A DNA stretch of 64,000 nt from Megaustenia siamemsis (taxonomy: Eukaryota > Mollusca > Gastropoda > Stylommatophora > Ariophantidae): positions 53,380,634-53,444,633 of the forward strand of contig JAVIAB010000073.1 of assembly GCA_032433765.1 (NCBI GenBank). The letters run 5' to 3'. The position numbers and the translations under genes were made by a program. This document shows positions 53,823 through 64,000 of this stretch, in pieces; within the stretch, counting starts at the first letter, position 1; every line of letters starts with the position of its first letter. The notes under the pieces are model-generated. The model did no database searches. It was not told the DNA's origin and saw only the letters and a program-made list of their open reading frames with translations.

Positions 53823-53900
53823 AATGACTAGATAAATAAATAAGCAGGTACAAAGTATATTTCGATAACAAATCAAAGCCAAAATCACGTCAAAGAACGT
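51617..53900. other. No recognised gene; purine-rich block 51940-52550 and (TC)n(TG)n
   Basis: 51940-52550 is strongly G/A-rich on the plus strand, with a 50 bp duplicated motif (AAACGAGGATGACTGT...GATGCGTTGCCA at 52343-52372 and 52397-52432). The resulting Ser/His/Pro-rich open frame on the minus strand (52434-51868) has no domain and is probably not coding. (TC)n(TG)n lies at 53768-53822. Confidence 0.5.
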
Positions 53901-53904
53901 ATAA

Positions 53905-54720
53905 AATCATCATCATGTGCCATACTGGTTGGCGTAGGCGATCATGTCCTTCCACAATCTTCTATCAACCGTGTATCGTATCAGTTCTGTTGTTGACTGT
54001 TTTCCATGTCATGACACCAAGATATCCAGTATTTTCCCTCTTGTGGTCCGCAATCTCTCTTTCCCTGTTTTGCTAGTTGTAACCAAGTATTCCAACTTTC
54101 ATCTTCTCATGATGTGCCCGAAAAATGTTGATTGTTTCTTTCTGATGTTTTTAGGAGCTCCATTTTTGTGTTGGCCTCTTTCCTCATTGGTCTTTTTAGC
54201 TGTCCAGGGAACTTTCAACATTCTTCTGAGAAATCCCATCTCTGTCGCCTCTAATCGTCTTTTCATTCGTTTGTCTACTGTTCATGATTCGCTTCCATAG
54301 GTCAGAATTGGTTCTATATTGCACCGATGAACTCTCTTTCACATTTCTATTGACATAGATTTGTTGCATAAGATATTTGTCATTTTCTGAAATGCTATTT
54401 TGGCCAGAGTTATTTTTTTTTTTTTTTTATTTATGTGGTGCGTCTCCCATCTGACGATATTATTGTGCCCAAGTTTTTAAAACGTTGCACTTGTTTCAGA
54501 TTTGTCCTGTTTATTTTTATTCTGCATGATGGTGATGATTGTTTCTTCGATATGACCATTACTTCTGTTTTCTTACTATTCAGACTGAGACCTTTCTTGT
54601 TGCTTTCTTTTACTATTATATCTATCATTTTTTGTAGCTCATTCTCTGTCCCTGCTATTAAGACTGTGTCATCCGCATATCGCAAATTATTTACGTTGTG
54701 ACCGTTGACTTGAATTCCTT
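53905..54720 (-). mobile_element. RTE-like LINE (family A), 5'-truncated
   Basis: Starts (3' end) at ATCATCATGTGCCATACTGG / TTGGCGTAGGCGATCATG and reads up to LRYADDTVLIAGTENELQKM at 54685, RT motif C, with GLSLNSKKTEVMVISKKQ following. Interrupted at 54410-54430 by a T-run and several stops. Truncated just 5' of YADD. Confidence 0.85.
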
Positions 54721-54847
54721 TGTTTGTCTACTAATGATCTCATAATATGCTCGCTGTAAAGTAAAAAAAAAAACCAGCGAAACTTATGAAATAATGAAGT
54801 AAATTAAAGGTTCCCTCGAGTTCATGCTAGACGTAAAGATCATATGG

Positions 54848-56165
54848 TGTTCATCATCATCATCAAGTACCAAGCCTGCGGGCGTAGGTGATCATGTCTC
54901 CCCACAAATTTCGACCTCGGCAATTATTTATCATTTCTGTTGTTGACCTTCTGCCAAGCTGTTTGGTATCTTTTCTCTTTGCTTCCATCTATCTCTTCGT
55001 CCCTCAATTTTCCCGGTTGTTACAATATATTCCAGTTGTTCTCTTCTCATTACATGACCGAAACTGCTCTTCTGAGCTGTCCATGGTATTCTCAACATTA
55101 TTCCCTAATTTCTACAGCCTCTAGTGATTTTCTTGTCTGTTTCCTATTGTCCATGATTCACATCAATATGTTAAAACTGGTTCTACATAATATTTAAGAA
55201 CTCTTTTTCTTGTTTCTATTGGCAAAATTGGATTCAATAGTATCTTCCTCATTTTTTGGGAAGCTGCTTTTGCCTGAGCCATTCTGCATCTCATCTCTGT
55301 TGTACATCTTCCGTCCGAGGTTAACAAAGTCCCCAAATATTTAAATTCATTTACCTGTTTTAATATTATTCCACTTGTTTTTATTTTGCACTGAGGTGAT
55401 GTCTTTTTCTTTGTTGTTACCATTACTTCTGTCTTTTTGCTATTAAGGCTGAGTTCTTTATTTTTACTTTCTTTCACTATAATGTCCAACATTTATTGTA
55501 ACTCATTTTCACTCTTAGCGATTAAGACCTTATCATCAGCATACCTTAGATTATTTATATTATGACCTGCGATTTTTATTCCAGGCATGCCCCTTATGGA
55601 TCTTAAAATAATCTCATTATAAATATTAAACAAATCTGGTGACATCACATAACCTTGCCTAACACCCTGTTTTATTTGTTGAAACGTTCCCAATTGAATT
55701 CCAGTTCTTATGGCCGCTGTTTGTTGCCAGTACATGTTTTTTATTATTCTTAAATCTTTGCTGTCTACGTTTATGCTTTCTAAAATGTTGATTATTTCTT
55801 GGTGCTTTACTTTGTCAAATGCTTTGGTATAATCTATGAAACATAGGTATACATCTGTTTTCAACTTTATGGCTCTTTCTACTAAAGATCTTATGATATA
55901 AATGGCATTGCTTGTTCCTTTATCTCTAACAAAACCACACTGTTCATCACTAATTTCTGGACTGATTTTGTTTCGCACTCTTCGCATGATGATTCTTAGT
56001 AATATCTTAGTCATGTGACTCATAAGGCCTAATGTGCGATGATAATCGCATTCAATCGTACCCGATTTCTTTGGTAGGGCTATGAATATTGATTTGAGCA
56101 GGTCGTCTGGTATATATCCGGTGTTGTAGATATCGTTCAATATAAAATATATATATTCAATGTAA
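54848..56165 (-). mobile_element. RTE-like LINE (family A), longest copy
   Basis: Continuous frame from about 56140 to 55493: DIYNTGYIPDDLLKSIFIAL, then EQCGFVRDKGTSNAIY, YLCFIDYTKAFDKVKHQEII (motif A), GVRQGYVMSPDLFNIYNEII (motif B) and NNLRYADDKVLIAKSENELQ (motif C). A TAA at 55492-55490 replaces the AAA found in the neighbouring copy, then the frame continues (KTEVMVTTKKK...EFKYLGTLLTSDGR) to 55163. A C-terminal deletion joins LRRA to a GHVMRREQLEYIV region. The 3' tail is (ATC)n/(GAT)n at 54851-54863. Only the RT and C-terminal part is present; the endonuclease is missing. Confidence 0.92.
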
Positions 56166-56169
56166 TATA

Positions 56170-56430
56170 ATATATATTCAATAACATATGGTGTTAGTGA
56201 CCATATTTCTCCATGTCCACAGCACATTTTAGGTTATGTGATCAGTATCACGCCAGGCCGCATTTACTTGTGGGGGGGGGGGGTATCTCTGGAACCCATT
56301 CTAAAAGGCTGAGTCAATCCCGCAACCTTGTCGGTCCTAACAAAGATCTGCTACTTCTGGTAACCAAACTCGCACCCTTCTAACCAAGACACCACCACAC
56401 TAACCACTCAGCCACCGAGACTAAAAAAAA
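56170..56430 (-). mobile_element. Chimeric tRNA-derived SINE (family E) sharing family-A tail
   Basis: Minus strand head AGTCTCGGTGGCTGAGTGGT (box A) with a GTGCGAGTTTGGTTACC region (weak box B), then a body whose last part reads GGTCACTAACACCATATG, as in family A (GGTCACTAACACCATATTCC). The head is unrelated to family A. A C13 run (minus strand) lies inside at 56271-56283. Confidence 0.75.
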
Positions 56431-57335
56431 ATACTACAAATCACGTAATCTAGGCTATAATTAACGTTTTAACCGTCGACGTAGAGTTCTGTCAAAAGAC
56501 AAGGGTGTTAATTAATCGGACAAAACCGATTTTCCTTAAAGAAGTGGACAGACAGCTACTCACGCAGGTAATTAAGAATATTTAAATAGCAATTCAAAAG
56601 CGATGGGAAAAAATAGAAACCAGTTCACTGCGTGCCAACTGCACAAAGCTTTTATTTTACAGTCCGTGCAAGCAGCAAGTATTACAGTCGTGCTGACAAA
56701 TTTACAAATATCTCGAAATCTACAGCTGCAGAAACTTTCACCCTATGATTACACCTATTTTCACCAGCCCTTAAAAATCGTTGGGTGGACATAGTTGCGC
56801 TCTGTGGTGGTTTATAGTAGCCCGCGTTAACTTTGACGTCCCGACTAAAAATCTGAGTTACTGAAAACATCAAGTTACAAAACAAAATAACAACCCATAA
56901 GAAGGTGAATAAACCAAATTAGCGTCACTCAAAAAGTGAATATAACAACAAGATAAACTACATAACTTGCAATATCATGAAACCTAACAATACATATTTC
57001 GAGATACCTCTCGATAAAATCAGTAAATTAAAAAAAAAAGAAGACATCTGACTTTTAAGCAAAGTGTTTTTTGGGTACTGCGTTTCCTTACCTCTTCCGG
57101 CCTTACTCATTAAGCCAGGCTGGATATTCCGTATGGGACTTCCGGTTTGGTATGGCGACCAAGATGGCCACTCAGTTGAATCAGGTTAAAGACTAGTAGC
57201 AAAATTGTTATGGGTCCATTAACGTGCGTAGAGTTCACACTGGGCCTCCTGTTCTGCGCCGTTATCCAAAGGAGCTAGACATCAGGTCTCACTACCCAGC
57301 GACCAGGGAAAGTAGCACCACGAAGACAACACGGA
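56431..57335. other. No recognised gene; possible family C scrap at 56785-56850
   Basis: GGGTGGACATAGTTGCGCTC TGTGGTGGTTTATAGTAGCC resembles the family-C segment GTGGACGT...TGCGTTGTGTTGTGGTTTGCAGT at 40.57 kb, strongly diverged. Confidence 0.35.
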
Positions 57336-57339
57336 TTCC

Positions 57340-57425
57340 AAATCAAAAATAAAATGACATCACCTGTACTGGGATCGAACCCGCGAGATTGGGCCTTATC
57401 TCTAGACCACATGGTCCCCTAAACC
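57340..57425 (-). mobile_element. tRNA-like SINE relic
   Basis: Reverse strand GGGGACCATGTGGTCTAGAG (box-A-like), then GCGGGTTCGATCCCAGTAC (box B). It could still be folded as a 75-base tRNA-like sequence, but ends do not pair well and it is followed by SINE-type sequence rather than a T-run. Confidence 0.45.
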
Positions 57426-57489
57426 TTGAGTGCTAACTATGAACCTAAGATGGCAGAAAAGCATCATGTTTATCACATTCTAACACAAT

Positions 57490-58105
57490 AAGGCCATGTA
57501 GACAGTTCAGAACTACAACTACCTTGGACATACTATAACCAGTGATGGAAAATGTACAACTGAAATAAACAAAAGAATAGGAATGGCAAAAAGTAATTTT
57601 AATGTCATGAAGAACATACCAACATCAAAACAAATAACACCAGGGCTAAAACTAAGAATAGCAAAATGTTATGTCTTCTCAAAATTCCTATATGGTGCAG
57701 AAACATGGACATTAGACAAGAAAAGAACAGAGAATTAAAGCCTTTGAAATGTGGATATATAGAAGAATATGTAGAATTGGATGGAAGGAAAAGAAAACAA
57801 ACGATGAAGTCTTAAAACAACTAAAAATGAAAAGAGAACTACTAAACACAATTCAAACAAGACAAATGCGATTTTTGGGCCATGTTAAAAGACACAACAG
57901 CCTACTAAAAGTAATCCTGGAGGGAAAAATACAAGGTAAAAGAGGCAGAGGCAGACCAAGACTAACATGGACGAGTAACATCAAAAGATGGACAAACCAG
58001 CCTATGACAACTTGCACCATCAAAGCAAGAGACAGAGCAGAATGGTGCTCCATGGTAGCCAACCTTCGATGCGGAGATGGCACTCGATGATGATGATGAA
58101 CACAA
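57490..58105 (+). mobile_element. RTE-like LINE (family B) 3' half
   Basis: YNYLGHTITSDGKCTTEINK-like start, then YVFSKFLYGAETWTLDKK, MWIYRRICRIGWKEKKTND, RQMRFLGHVKRHNSLLKVIL, GKRGRGRPRLTWTSNIKRW and WCSMVANLRCGDGTR, stop, TGATGATGATGA. A single-base frameshift near 57730. The best family-B C-terminus in the window. Confidence 0.9.
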
Positions 58106-58269
58106 TAATACCAACGATGACATTCGCAATATAGTTCAATAGCTAATTTAGCAACATGGATATCGTTTTACTACAATGAAGAATTGTTGTCTTGAGTAAT
58201 CGCCTTGTTGGTGAAGCACGATCCATCCAACCTCAAACTGACTTTAGGTTATATTAAACCACAATTGCT

Positions 58270-58690
58270 ATCCAAAAAAATGAAAGTGAAAACTACATTA
58301 CAGAAGGCGAAGGCGCGCCTACCAGCACCAAAGTTGAAAATTGTCAGCGACCCACGGCTGATGGCTTGCGCCAGGATCGGTGAACCAAAACCATCCAGAC
58401 CCTGCTCCACCTCTCCGCGGTGCCTCCAGTAACAGACTAACCTGTCTAGTCTGGCCAAGCGTTCAGGGATCGAAGAGGGAAGACAACCTCAAAAGGGTAC
58501 TCAAAAATGTTGTGCTGAAGTCGTATGTGTTGGGCCGAAAGGCGCAAATATAACAGTTATACTGTAAACCACAACACAACGCAGACACGTCCACTACCGT
58601 CCTTATAAGGGCAGATGATGAAGAGAAATATTCTAGTCTACCATGATACTCTAGAATACTTTAGTCATCGGGCGAACGCAACCAACCAAC
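58270..58690 (-). repeat. Dispersed repeat family C, full-length copy
   Basis: From about 58297 (GGCGAAGGCGCGCCTACC) to TTTAGTCATCGGGCGAACGC and (AACC)n at 58680. About 390 bp, the most complete copy. Compared with 22.05 and 40.48 kb it differs at scattered positions, with AACCTCAAAAGGGTAC replacing AACCCGGTAC at 58485. Confidence 0.9.
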
Positions 58691-59050
58691 CACTACATTA
58701 CAAAAGCTCGATTCAGATGAGAACCATCAGTTCGGAGCTTCTAAGATCTTAAGCTCTGAACGTGCAGCCCAGAGAGACTTTAATTTTGTTTAAACAATGG
58801 AGGTGTGCATGGCCGTTTGCCGCTATGACCACCTTTTATCACGACTGAATGAACAAGTAAACAAGGTCCCATGGAACAACGTGAGGTGAAAGAAAGAGAG
58901 GGACACTAACAAAGAATTGGGAAGACAACATTTTTTTCTTAAAAAAAAAAAAAAAGGTGGACAGACCTTGAATGCATCGACTCACTGAAAACTGTGACGA
59001 ACAGAATGAGATAGAGAACGTTGATTGCTGACATTCTTGTTTTCGTGATC
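58691..59050. other. No recognised feature
   Basis: Poly-A run at 58941-58955; no coding trace. Confidence 0.45.
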
Positions 59051-59054
59051 CTTA

Positions 59055-59091
59055 GTGGGATGATGATGATGATGATGATGATGACGATGAC

Positions 59092-59123
<32 letters not shown>

Positions 59124-59142
59124 CGATGATGATGATGTTGGT
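59055..59142. repeat. (GAT)n microsatellite
   Basis: About 28 GAT triplets with GAC variants. His/Ser frames across it are artefacts. Confidence 0.95.
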
Positions 59143-59440
59143 GGTGAAACAAAACTTGTAAAATGTTCTCTAAAAAAAAACCAGCTTGTAAGATCAAGGG
59201 AAACGAACATAGAAATAAATACTAAAACAACACAAGGGCACATAATTAAACGGCAACAATACACGTGGATTAAATGGATGCAACAATAGCGACGGTTGCA
59301 TCTTTGAACAAAAGTTCATCAGGAAGTGAAAAGATCTAAGAGTCCAGCTGTGACAATGCAAAGAAGACAAAAATAGCTTCCAGCAAGTCACCACAATATA
59401 GACCCATCCTCCACACTTAACGCGTTACATGTTTCATTGT

Positions 59441-59552
59441 ATTCATGTCACATGGGTACTTTGTAGGATGTTAGTTGAGTCTAATTTAAACACAAATTTA
59501 AACAGAAAAAAAGACTCAACTAACATCTACAAAGTACCCGTGTGACATGAAT
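59441..59552. repeat. Near-perfect hairpin, 41-42 bp arms
   Basis: Arms 59441-59482 and 59512-59552 are reverse complements with one mismatch and one single-base gap; the loop is 29 bp. Arm core: ATGTCACATGGGTACTTTGT / AGGATGTTAGTTGAGTCT. Could be a small fold-back transposon, or a precursor-like hairpin if transcribed. Confidence 0.85.
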
Positions 59553-59562
59553 GAATATACAA

Positions 59563-60158
59563 ATAGATAAATAACTCTTCAATTCTCTTCCATATTCTTT
59601 ACCTCTTCTTTCTGCTGCTTTTCCCACCTCCTTTTTCTGTGCGTTTCTTTATGTATTCTCTTCATCTCCTTCGTTTTCTTCTAATATTCTCTACTCTCCT
59701 CTTCATCGCGTTCATCTTCTACAACATTCTTCTACTTTTTCACACCCTTCTCCTACTGCAGACATTTAGGTGCTCAGTTCTTTCTCAACAGATGACTCAA
59801 AGTGTATGCGATGATAATTCCTATAGCACGCTGGTTACACACTACTAATCCACTCTCTCAATCTTCCTTATCTTACTTGGCTTGACTCTAATTCACGAGA
59901 CCACACACCGACACCTTCATAACCGTTATCTATGTTCTATACTAATACATTATCATGTGTCAAATCTTGTGACGCCACATATAAATTATATTTAAAAAGA
60001 CTCAAGTTATGTAATCTGCGGCCTCCACGATAGAGTCAGCGACTCAAATTTGGCCAAGATCTCACTTCAGACTGGTAACAGTCTGTTTCAAAACAGACTG
60101 ACTAACGAGGTAAAAATCGTCGTAGTCCTTGCAATGGTGAGATCTGTTTACATTGCCT
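59563..60158. other. No recognised feature
   Basis: T/C-rich stretch at 59600-59760. GACTGGTAACAGTC / GACTGACTAAC repeats near 60070. No coding trace. Confidence 0.45.
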
Positions 60159-60170
60159 GCCATAACACTA

Positions 60171-60421
60171 AAAAGTAGTAAAGAGCTCCCGTCACGCCAA
60201 GTGGCGTATAGTGAATATGGTGTTAGTGGCCAAAATTTTTACAGACCTTTAGCACATGATTTTTGGGGTAATGTGGTCGATATTACGCCCGTGCCGCTTT
60301 GCTTTCCCAGAAAAAAATCCGGTACCCATTTAAAGCTGGGTGAACCGGAAGCCGTTGAAATCGAACTCTACCTCTTGTCCTTTGTAGTCCAGTTCACTAA
60401 CCACTGAGCTATCGCGGCTCC
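60171..60421 (-). mobile_element. tRNA-derived SINE (family A), 12 bp TSD
   Basis: Minus strand: GGAGCCGCGATAGCTCAGTG head through to ...TTGGCGTGACGGGAGCTC. Flanked by GCCATAACACTA (60159-60170) and GCCATATCACTA (60422-60433), one mismatch. Box B is damaged (TTCGATTTC). Confidence 0.9.
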
Positions 60422-60433
60422 GCCATATCACTA

Positions 60434-60700
60434 AGGTAACTATTTAATGCCTCGATGTTATCACCATCTTCATCCACAACGCCAAAGCATTTAAACACCA
60501 CCGCTGAACTGTATTTTCTAACCATTTTGTAGACATTTGATGTTCTCGACAAATACGTTTCTTTTTTACTACCAGTGAGTTTTCTAATTGTCTGTTTTAT
60601 TATTTATGAATCACTTCCATAAAGTAATATTGATTTTATATTGCACAGTGGGTGCATTGGCAGCTCCATATTGAAACCCAAAATATAAAGGGGACGAAGA
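60434..60700 (-). mobile_element. Possible LINE relic (YGSDS motif)
   Basis: Minus strand ILLYGSDS, stop, IIKQTIRKLTGSKKETYLSR then KMVRKYSSAVV. LLYGS-(E/D)-S-W-x-(I/L) is the conserved start of the C-terminal LINE domain. Short and decayed. Confidence 0.45.
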
Positions 60701-61550
60701 TCGCAAATTAGTTTCCTCACTTCACCCCCCCCCCCCCACCCCTCTAAAACCCTTCCCCAATTATATAGCTTTCGCATAAATAAAATAGATCCGTGGTATA
60801 AATTTGCTTTGAAATCGTCTTGAGTTTTGTGTTCAATGACAAGTCCTATAGCGTGTTTGACATACGTTACGGCTGTCTTATTTATATTCAACAAAAAAGA
60901 AAAACTAATCTTATTACAATACAGCCGACACAGACCTGGTAAAACGTATTGCTGGATATGTGAGAATGATTTGGTCCTGAAACACGTAGTGGACACTAAC
61001 AGTCGGAAAAACATAGTCAAGGCCACACATTTTATAGGGAGGTAATTAATGTATACACTATTAGTATAAATCGTACGCAATATTCTGCTGCAACTGTTAT
61101 TATGTTTGCACATAATATATATTTCTTCCTTTAGTAACAATTATGCTTTTCTTCATTATTGAACAGATTTCCGTTGCTCGTCGCTGGATCACTCAGAAAG
61201 ATGAGCTGTTTCAATGAGTCTCGCCGTCTCCAGCAAGTCTTCACGACTGACCCATTGTCATCCGATTTTCATGGCGCCAGTTTACCGCTCATAATAGCTT
61301 TCTGTATAATTCACATGTTTGCAGAACATGTTCTGTGGGTGCTATGCGGTGTTTAGCTCATTTGAATGCTGAATGTTCCTTCTCTAGCTATTTTCCTGTG
61401 AGTGTAGTATGAAAATAGTCGTTTATATTTGTGAAAATAGACAAATCGTGTCGCCTTTCTTCCGAGCCTAGAAACTATACTCCACGTTATTATTCTGTCA
61501 AGCTAATTATAGCGTTTGATATCAGCATAAACTCACTTCTTTTCTTGCGA
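60701..61550. other. No recognised gene
   Basis: C-run at 60725-60737. Open frame 61140-60604 (minus) has no domain and overlaps the LINE relic. No splice-linked exon seen. Confidence 0.45.
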
Positions 61551-61554
61551 AATT

Positions 61555-61733
61555 AAATTGACTAGTTACATTTCATTTTTATTCTTTTCCTTAACGATTC
61601 TTCAGTTGTGAAATTAAATTGACTAGTTACATTTCATTTTTATTCTTTTCCTTAACGATTCTTCGGTTATGAAATTAAATTGACTAGTTACATTTCATTT
61701 TTATTCTTTTCCTTAACGATTCTTCAGTTGTAT
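61555..61733. repeat. 62 bp tandem repeat, 3 units
   Basis: GAAATTAAATTGACTAGTTA / CATTTCATTTTTATTCTTTT / CCTTAACGATTCTTC(A/G)GTTGT, three nearly identical copies. Confidence 0.95.
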
Positions 61734-61734
61734 G

Positions 61735-61977
61735 TGTGAAGGAAGAGACACTAATATCAACACCAAAACAGAAGTTATGAACATAGCAAAAGAAAAACAG
61801 AACATCAACATAACGATAGACGGCAAACAATTAAAATAAGTGGAGGAATTTAAATATGTAGGAAATTTAATGACAGACGACAATTCACAAACTGAAATAA
61901 GAGACTCAAGATGTAACAAAGCTGGTCAAATCATCTGGCAACTATCATAACTGCTGTCAAGCAAGGAAATACTACTA
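61735..61977 (+). mobile_element. LINE RT fragment interrupted by the DDE transposon
   Basis: INTKTEVMNIAKEKQNINIT then IDGKQLK, stop, VEEFKYVGNLMTDDNSQTEI and RDSRCNKAGQIIWQLS. K-T-(E/K)-V-M...VEEFKYLG-x-x-(L/I)-(T/S)-(D/S)-D is the LINE thumb motif. It ends abruptly at the TA where the transposon begins. Confidence 0.8.
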
Positions 61978-64000
61978 TAGCTCGTTTCAAATCACGTGCC
62001 CAACTTCAAAACGCTATTACTCAGTAACTGTTTGTTAAAAACTGTTGAAATTTTCCAAATGTTATTAGAATGCAAAGACCCTTTAAATGTATAGTTAACA
62101 AATATCTTGCAGCTGCAGTTTTCTTAAAGCGGCGAATTTCTTTGATGTTTGTCAAAATTGTAAATTGCGAAACCCTAGATAATAGAAATTACCGTAGTTG
62201 CTGGTCTGTGATTAATTTTCACTAGGTAAAGGCGTGACCGTAATGGGGAAATAACCTAATAAGACAAAACACCAGGAGAATTATTTTCTTCTCAGTTCGA
62301 GGACGGACGATAATATCAAGGTATATCTGTATGTCCAATTTTCATAGTTGTGTGGTCCTGATAAGGACCGTTTGTTGAACTAATTTAAGGTAATATAGGG
62401 GCCAACATTGTGGGGGCTATATACTTTCATTCTGAATCAGACGAGTCTAAAAGATTAATAACTGTTTGGGGTTGAACATTCCACAAACCATCTATTTTCC
62501 AATATTCCTCTTCCTGTTTTAAGACTTGGTCTTCACATTTAGCAAAATAATCTTTGTCTATATTTAATAAAGCGAGATTAGCAAGAGTCTTTACATCGCA
62601 TATTTTGAATGTTGTATTTTCATCTGCCACTTGTCCTTTTAATTTTGCCAAGATTAGTTCTATTGGATTTAAATGAGCATGGTAAGGTGGCAGCCTCAAA
62701 GTTATATGACCGTGCTCTTGGATAATCTTATCTATTTGAAAAATCTTTGTCCTTTGTTTTTGCTTTACTAGAGATAGTAATTCAGGTTTTAAGTACATGT
62801 TATTAAATTGTATGTGCTCCTTTGTGAGCCATATCTTAATAGCATCTTTTGTACTGGATGACGTCGGGACGTTATCTTCAAGTGCAACAATGTTGTGGTA
62901 CGCTGCATTGACCATTATTAGGCAAGATGGTCGATCTAGTGATGGGAGAACAGAATTTTCAATCCAATGTCTAAATATGTGACCATTCATCTCAGAGTGA
63001 TAATCCCGATTGTCTATGGATTTTGAAAGAAAAATGAGCTCTGCATTCTGTCTGTCGTCCATGTTGTCGACTACCTGCATGAGCAATTATCAAGCGCTGT
63101 CCTTTGCTGCTAGGTATTAATCTCTTAATCTTTCCATCTGATGACTGCCATTCCCTTTGGTTAGTGTGGTGAGCATTGATCCATGTTTCATCCAAGTACA
63201 CAATATCATAACCTTGCTTGCGCACCTCTTTTACTTCACGTAAGTACTTGCTTCTCATGACTACTATATGTGGCTTCTCACAGATGATGTTTCGTCCATT
63301 GGAATACTTTCTGAATGTAAAGCCTGCAGCTCTCACATTCCTCCATATTGTAGACTTTGATATTTCAATACTGTTGTTCTTTTTCAGCGATACTTTTAAT
63401 TTTCTTATTTTAACAGTTTCATTCATACCCAACATTTTGCGAATTTCACTTCGAAATTATCCAACATTTTTGCTCTTCCTTGTGATTTTGTATATTTTGA
63501 ACATCGACGGTCACGTGCTTGAATCCAGCGATTAAATGACCGTTTAGATAAATCCAAAATGTGTCTTGTCCTATTCTCAGGGTTTTCTAAAGAATGAAAT
63601 AATCTTCCTCGTTTAGCCTATTTGGTAAAATAGTCATATATTTTTATTGCGATGTTTTATAAATTGCAGAATTTCATTTTAAGACTCATGATAAATGTTA
63701 TCCTTCCACGTCTCCACCTATGAATGAACGGAAATGGAACACACAATTTCTCGTGTTTTTTACAAGTGTCTAATTGTGTCAAAAAACCACGGTAAAAGCG
63801 TGAAAACACGTCAATTTTACCGTGTATGGATTTTTACTCGCTATTTTTAACTTAAAATACTGTAAACATTAAGTTTTGACTACGTCAATGGGTCGTTATA
63901 AATTTATATAAATCAAATAAGCAACAATAATAACCAAATGTTTTTTAAAAATGAAATTAATTCCCTGTTGGGTTCTAATCATTATAACTTTACATGCAAA
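61978..64000 (-). mobile_element. IS630/Tc1-mariner-like DNA transposon, copy 2, cut by window edge
   Basis: Starts TAGCTCGTTTCAAATCACGT after a TA (61976-61977), matching copy 1 at 32304 along its whole visible length with scattered substitutions and a few small indels. The right TIR lies beyond 64000 (position 64000 corresponds to about 34350 in copy 1). Inserted into a LINE fragment. Confidence 0.92.
62427..63435 (-). pseudogene. DDE transposase of copy 2, frameshifted
   Basis: C-terminal frame 63086-62427 is longer than in copy 1 (219 codons, uninterrupted): DNMDDRQNAELIFLSKSIDN, CLIMVNAAYHNIVALEDNVP, LPPYHAHLNPIELILAKLKG, to the end DSSDSE. The second catalytic Asp of copy 1 (LIMDN) is Val here (LIMVN), so this copy is catalytically dead even in frame. 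The N-terminal frame (63435-62992) carries DIVYLDETWINAHHTNQREW; the frames overlap at a one-base shift near 63060-63090. A small deletion near 63450 (copy 1 has extra ELIRSEIRK-coding bases) breaks the N-terminus. Confidence 0.85.

Noticed and set aside
22400..60425. CRISPR-like array from regularly recurring family-A SINEs
   Set aside because: Copies are dispersed, about 250 bp, with individual target-site duplications; the window is eukaryotic.
36331..64000. First half of the PDZ domain (PWGF loop) upstream
   Set aside because: I looked for a reverse-strand W-G-F coding string with a phase-0 donor and saw no convincing exon; it may lie beyond the window.

Overview
This 64 kb window is eukaryotic, AT-rich, intron-dominated DNA, loaded with transposon relics and tandem repeats. 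There are no operons, and long uninterrupted coding regions are almost absent. The mix fits a lophotrochozoan, most likely a mollusc (perhaps a gastropod): one muscle-type PDZ/LIM gene with very large introns, RTE-like LINEs with (TGA)n tails, tRNA-derived SINEs, hAT and Tc1-like DNA transposons, and many 23-62 bp minisatellites. The species assignment is inference.

The one host gene I can reconstruct runs on the minus strand across at least 1-36.3 kb. It encodes a PDZ-LIM (ALP/Enigma/Zasp, PDLIM) scaffold. Exons in transcript order are 36331-36183 (second half of the PDZ domain), 30345-28728 (a 1.6 kb disordered Pro/Ser/Tyr-rich exon), 20636-20515, 19204-19127, and then three alternative versions of one exon at 9573-9315, 8640-8453 and 1413-1244. 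Splice phases connect without a break from the PDZ exon to 19127. The last three exons all enter in the same phase (completing a codon begun by two bases) and all leave after one base. They each encode an SK-x-F-x-(V/I)LQ motif, so any two spliced together would shift the frame. The simplest reading is a cluster of mutually exclusive exons. The first of them carries an apparent one-base deletion. The first half of the PDZ domain and the LIM domains lie outside the window or were not found.

A second possible coding region, 39320-38556 on the minus strand, has two tandem cysteine-rich repeats that I cannot assign to a family. It appears frame-broken at its 5' side.

Region by region: 0-9 kb holds jockey-like and RTE-like LINE debris, a 49 bp minisatellite apparently grown out of a LINE 3' end, and the three alternative exons. 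9.7-12.1 kb is a hAT element with an exact 8 bp target duplication. 13-28 kb holds LINE and SINE relics, 29 bp and 33 bp minisatellites and two small exons. 28.7-36.3 kb holds the large and PDZ exons, a DDE transposon (32.3-34.4 kb) and a SINE nested inside another repeat. 36.5-50 kb holds a hAT relic, the cysteine-rich region, a (GGAA)n tract and a 1.4 kb 23/26 bp minisatellite. 50-62 kb holds LINE 3' ends, SINEs and a long hairpin. 62-64 kb is a second copy of the DDE transposon, cut by the window edge. Nothing suggests the transposable elements work together with the host gene; they sit in its introns and upstream sequence.
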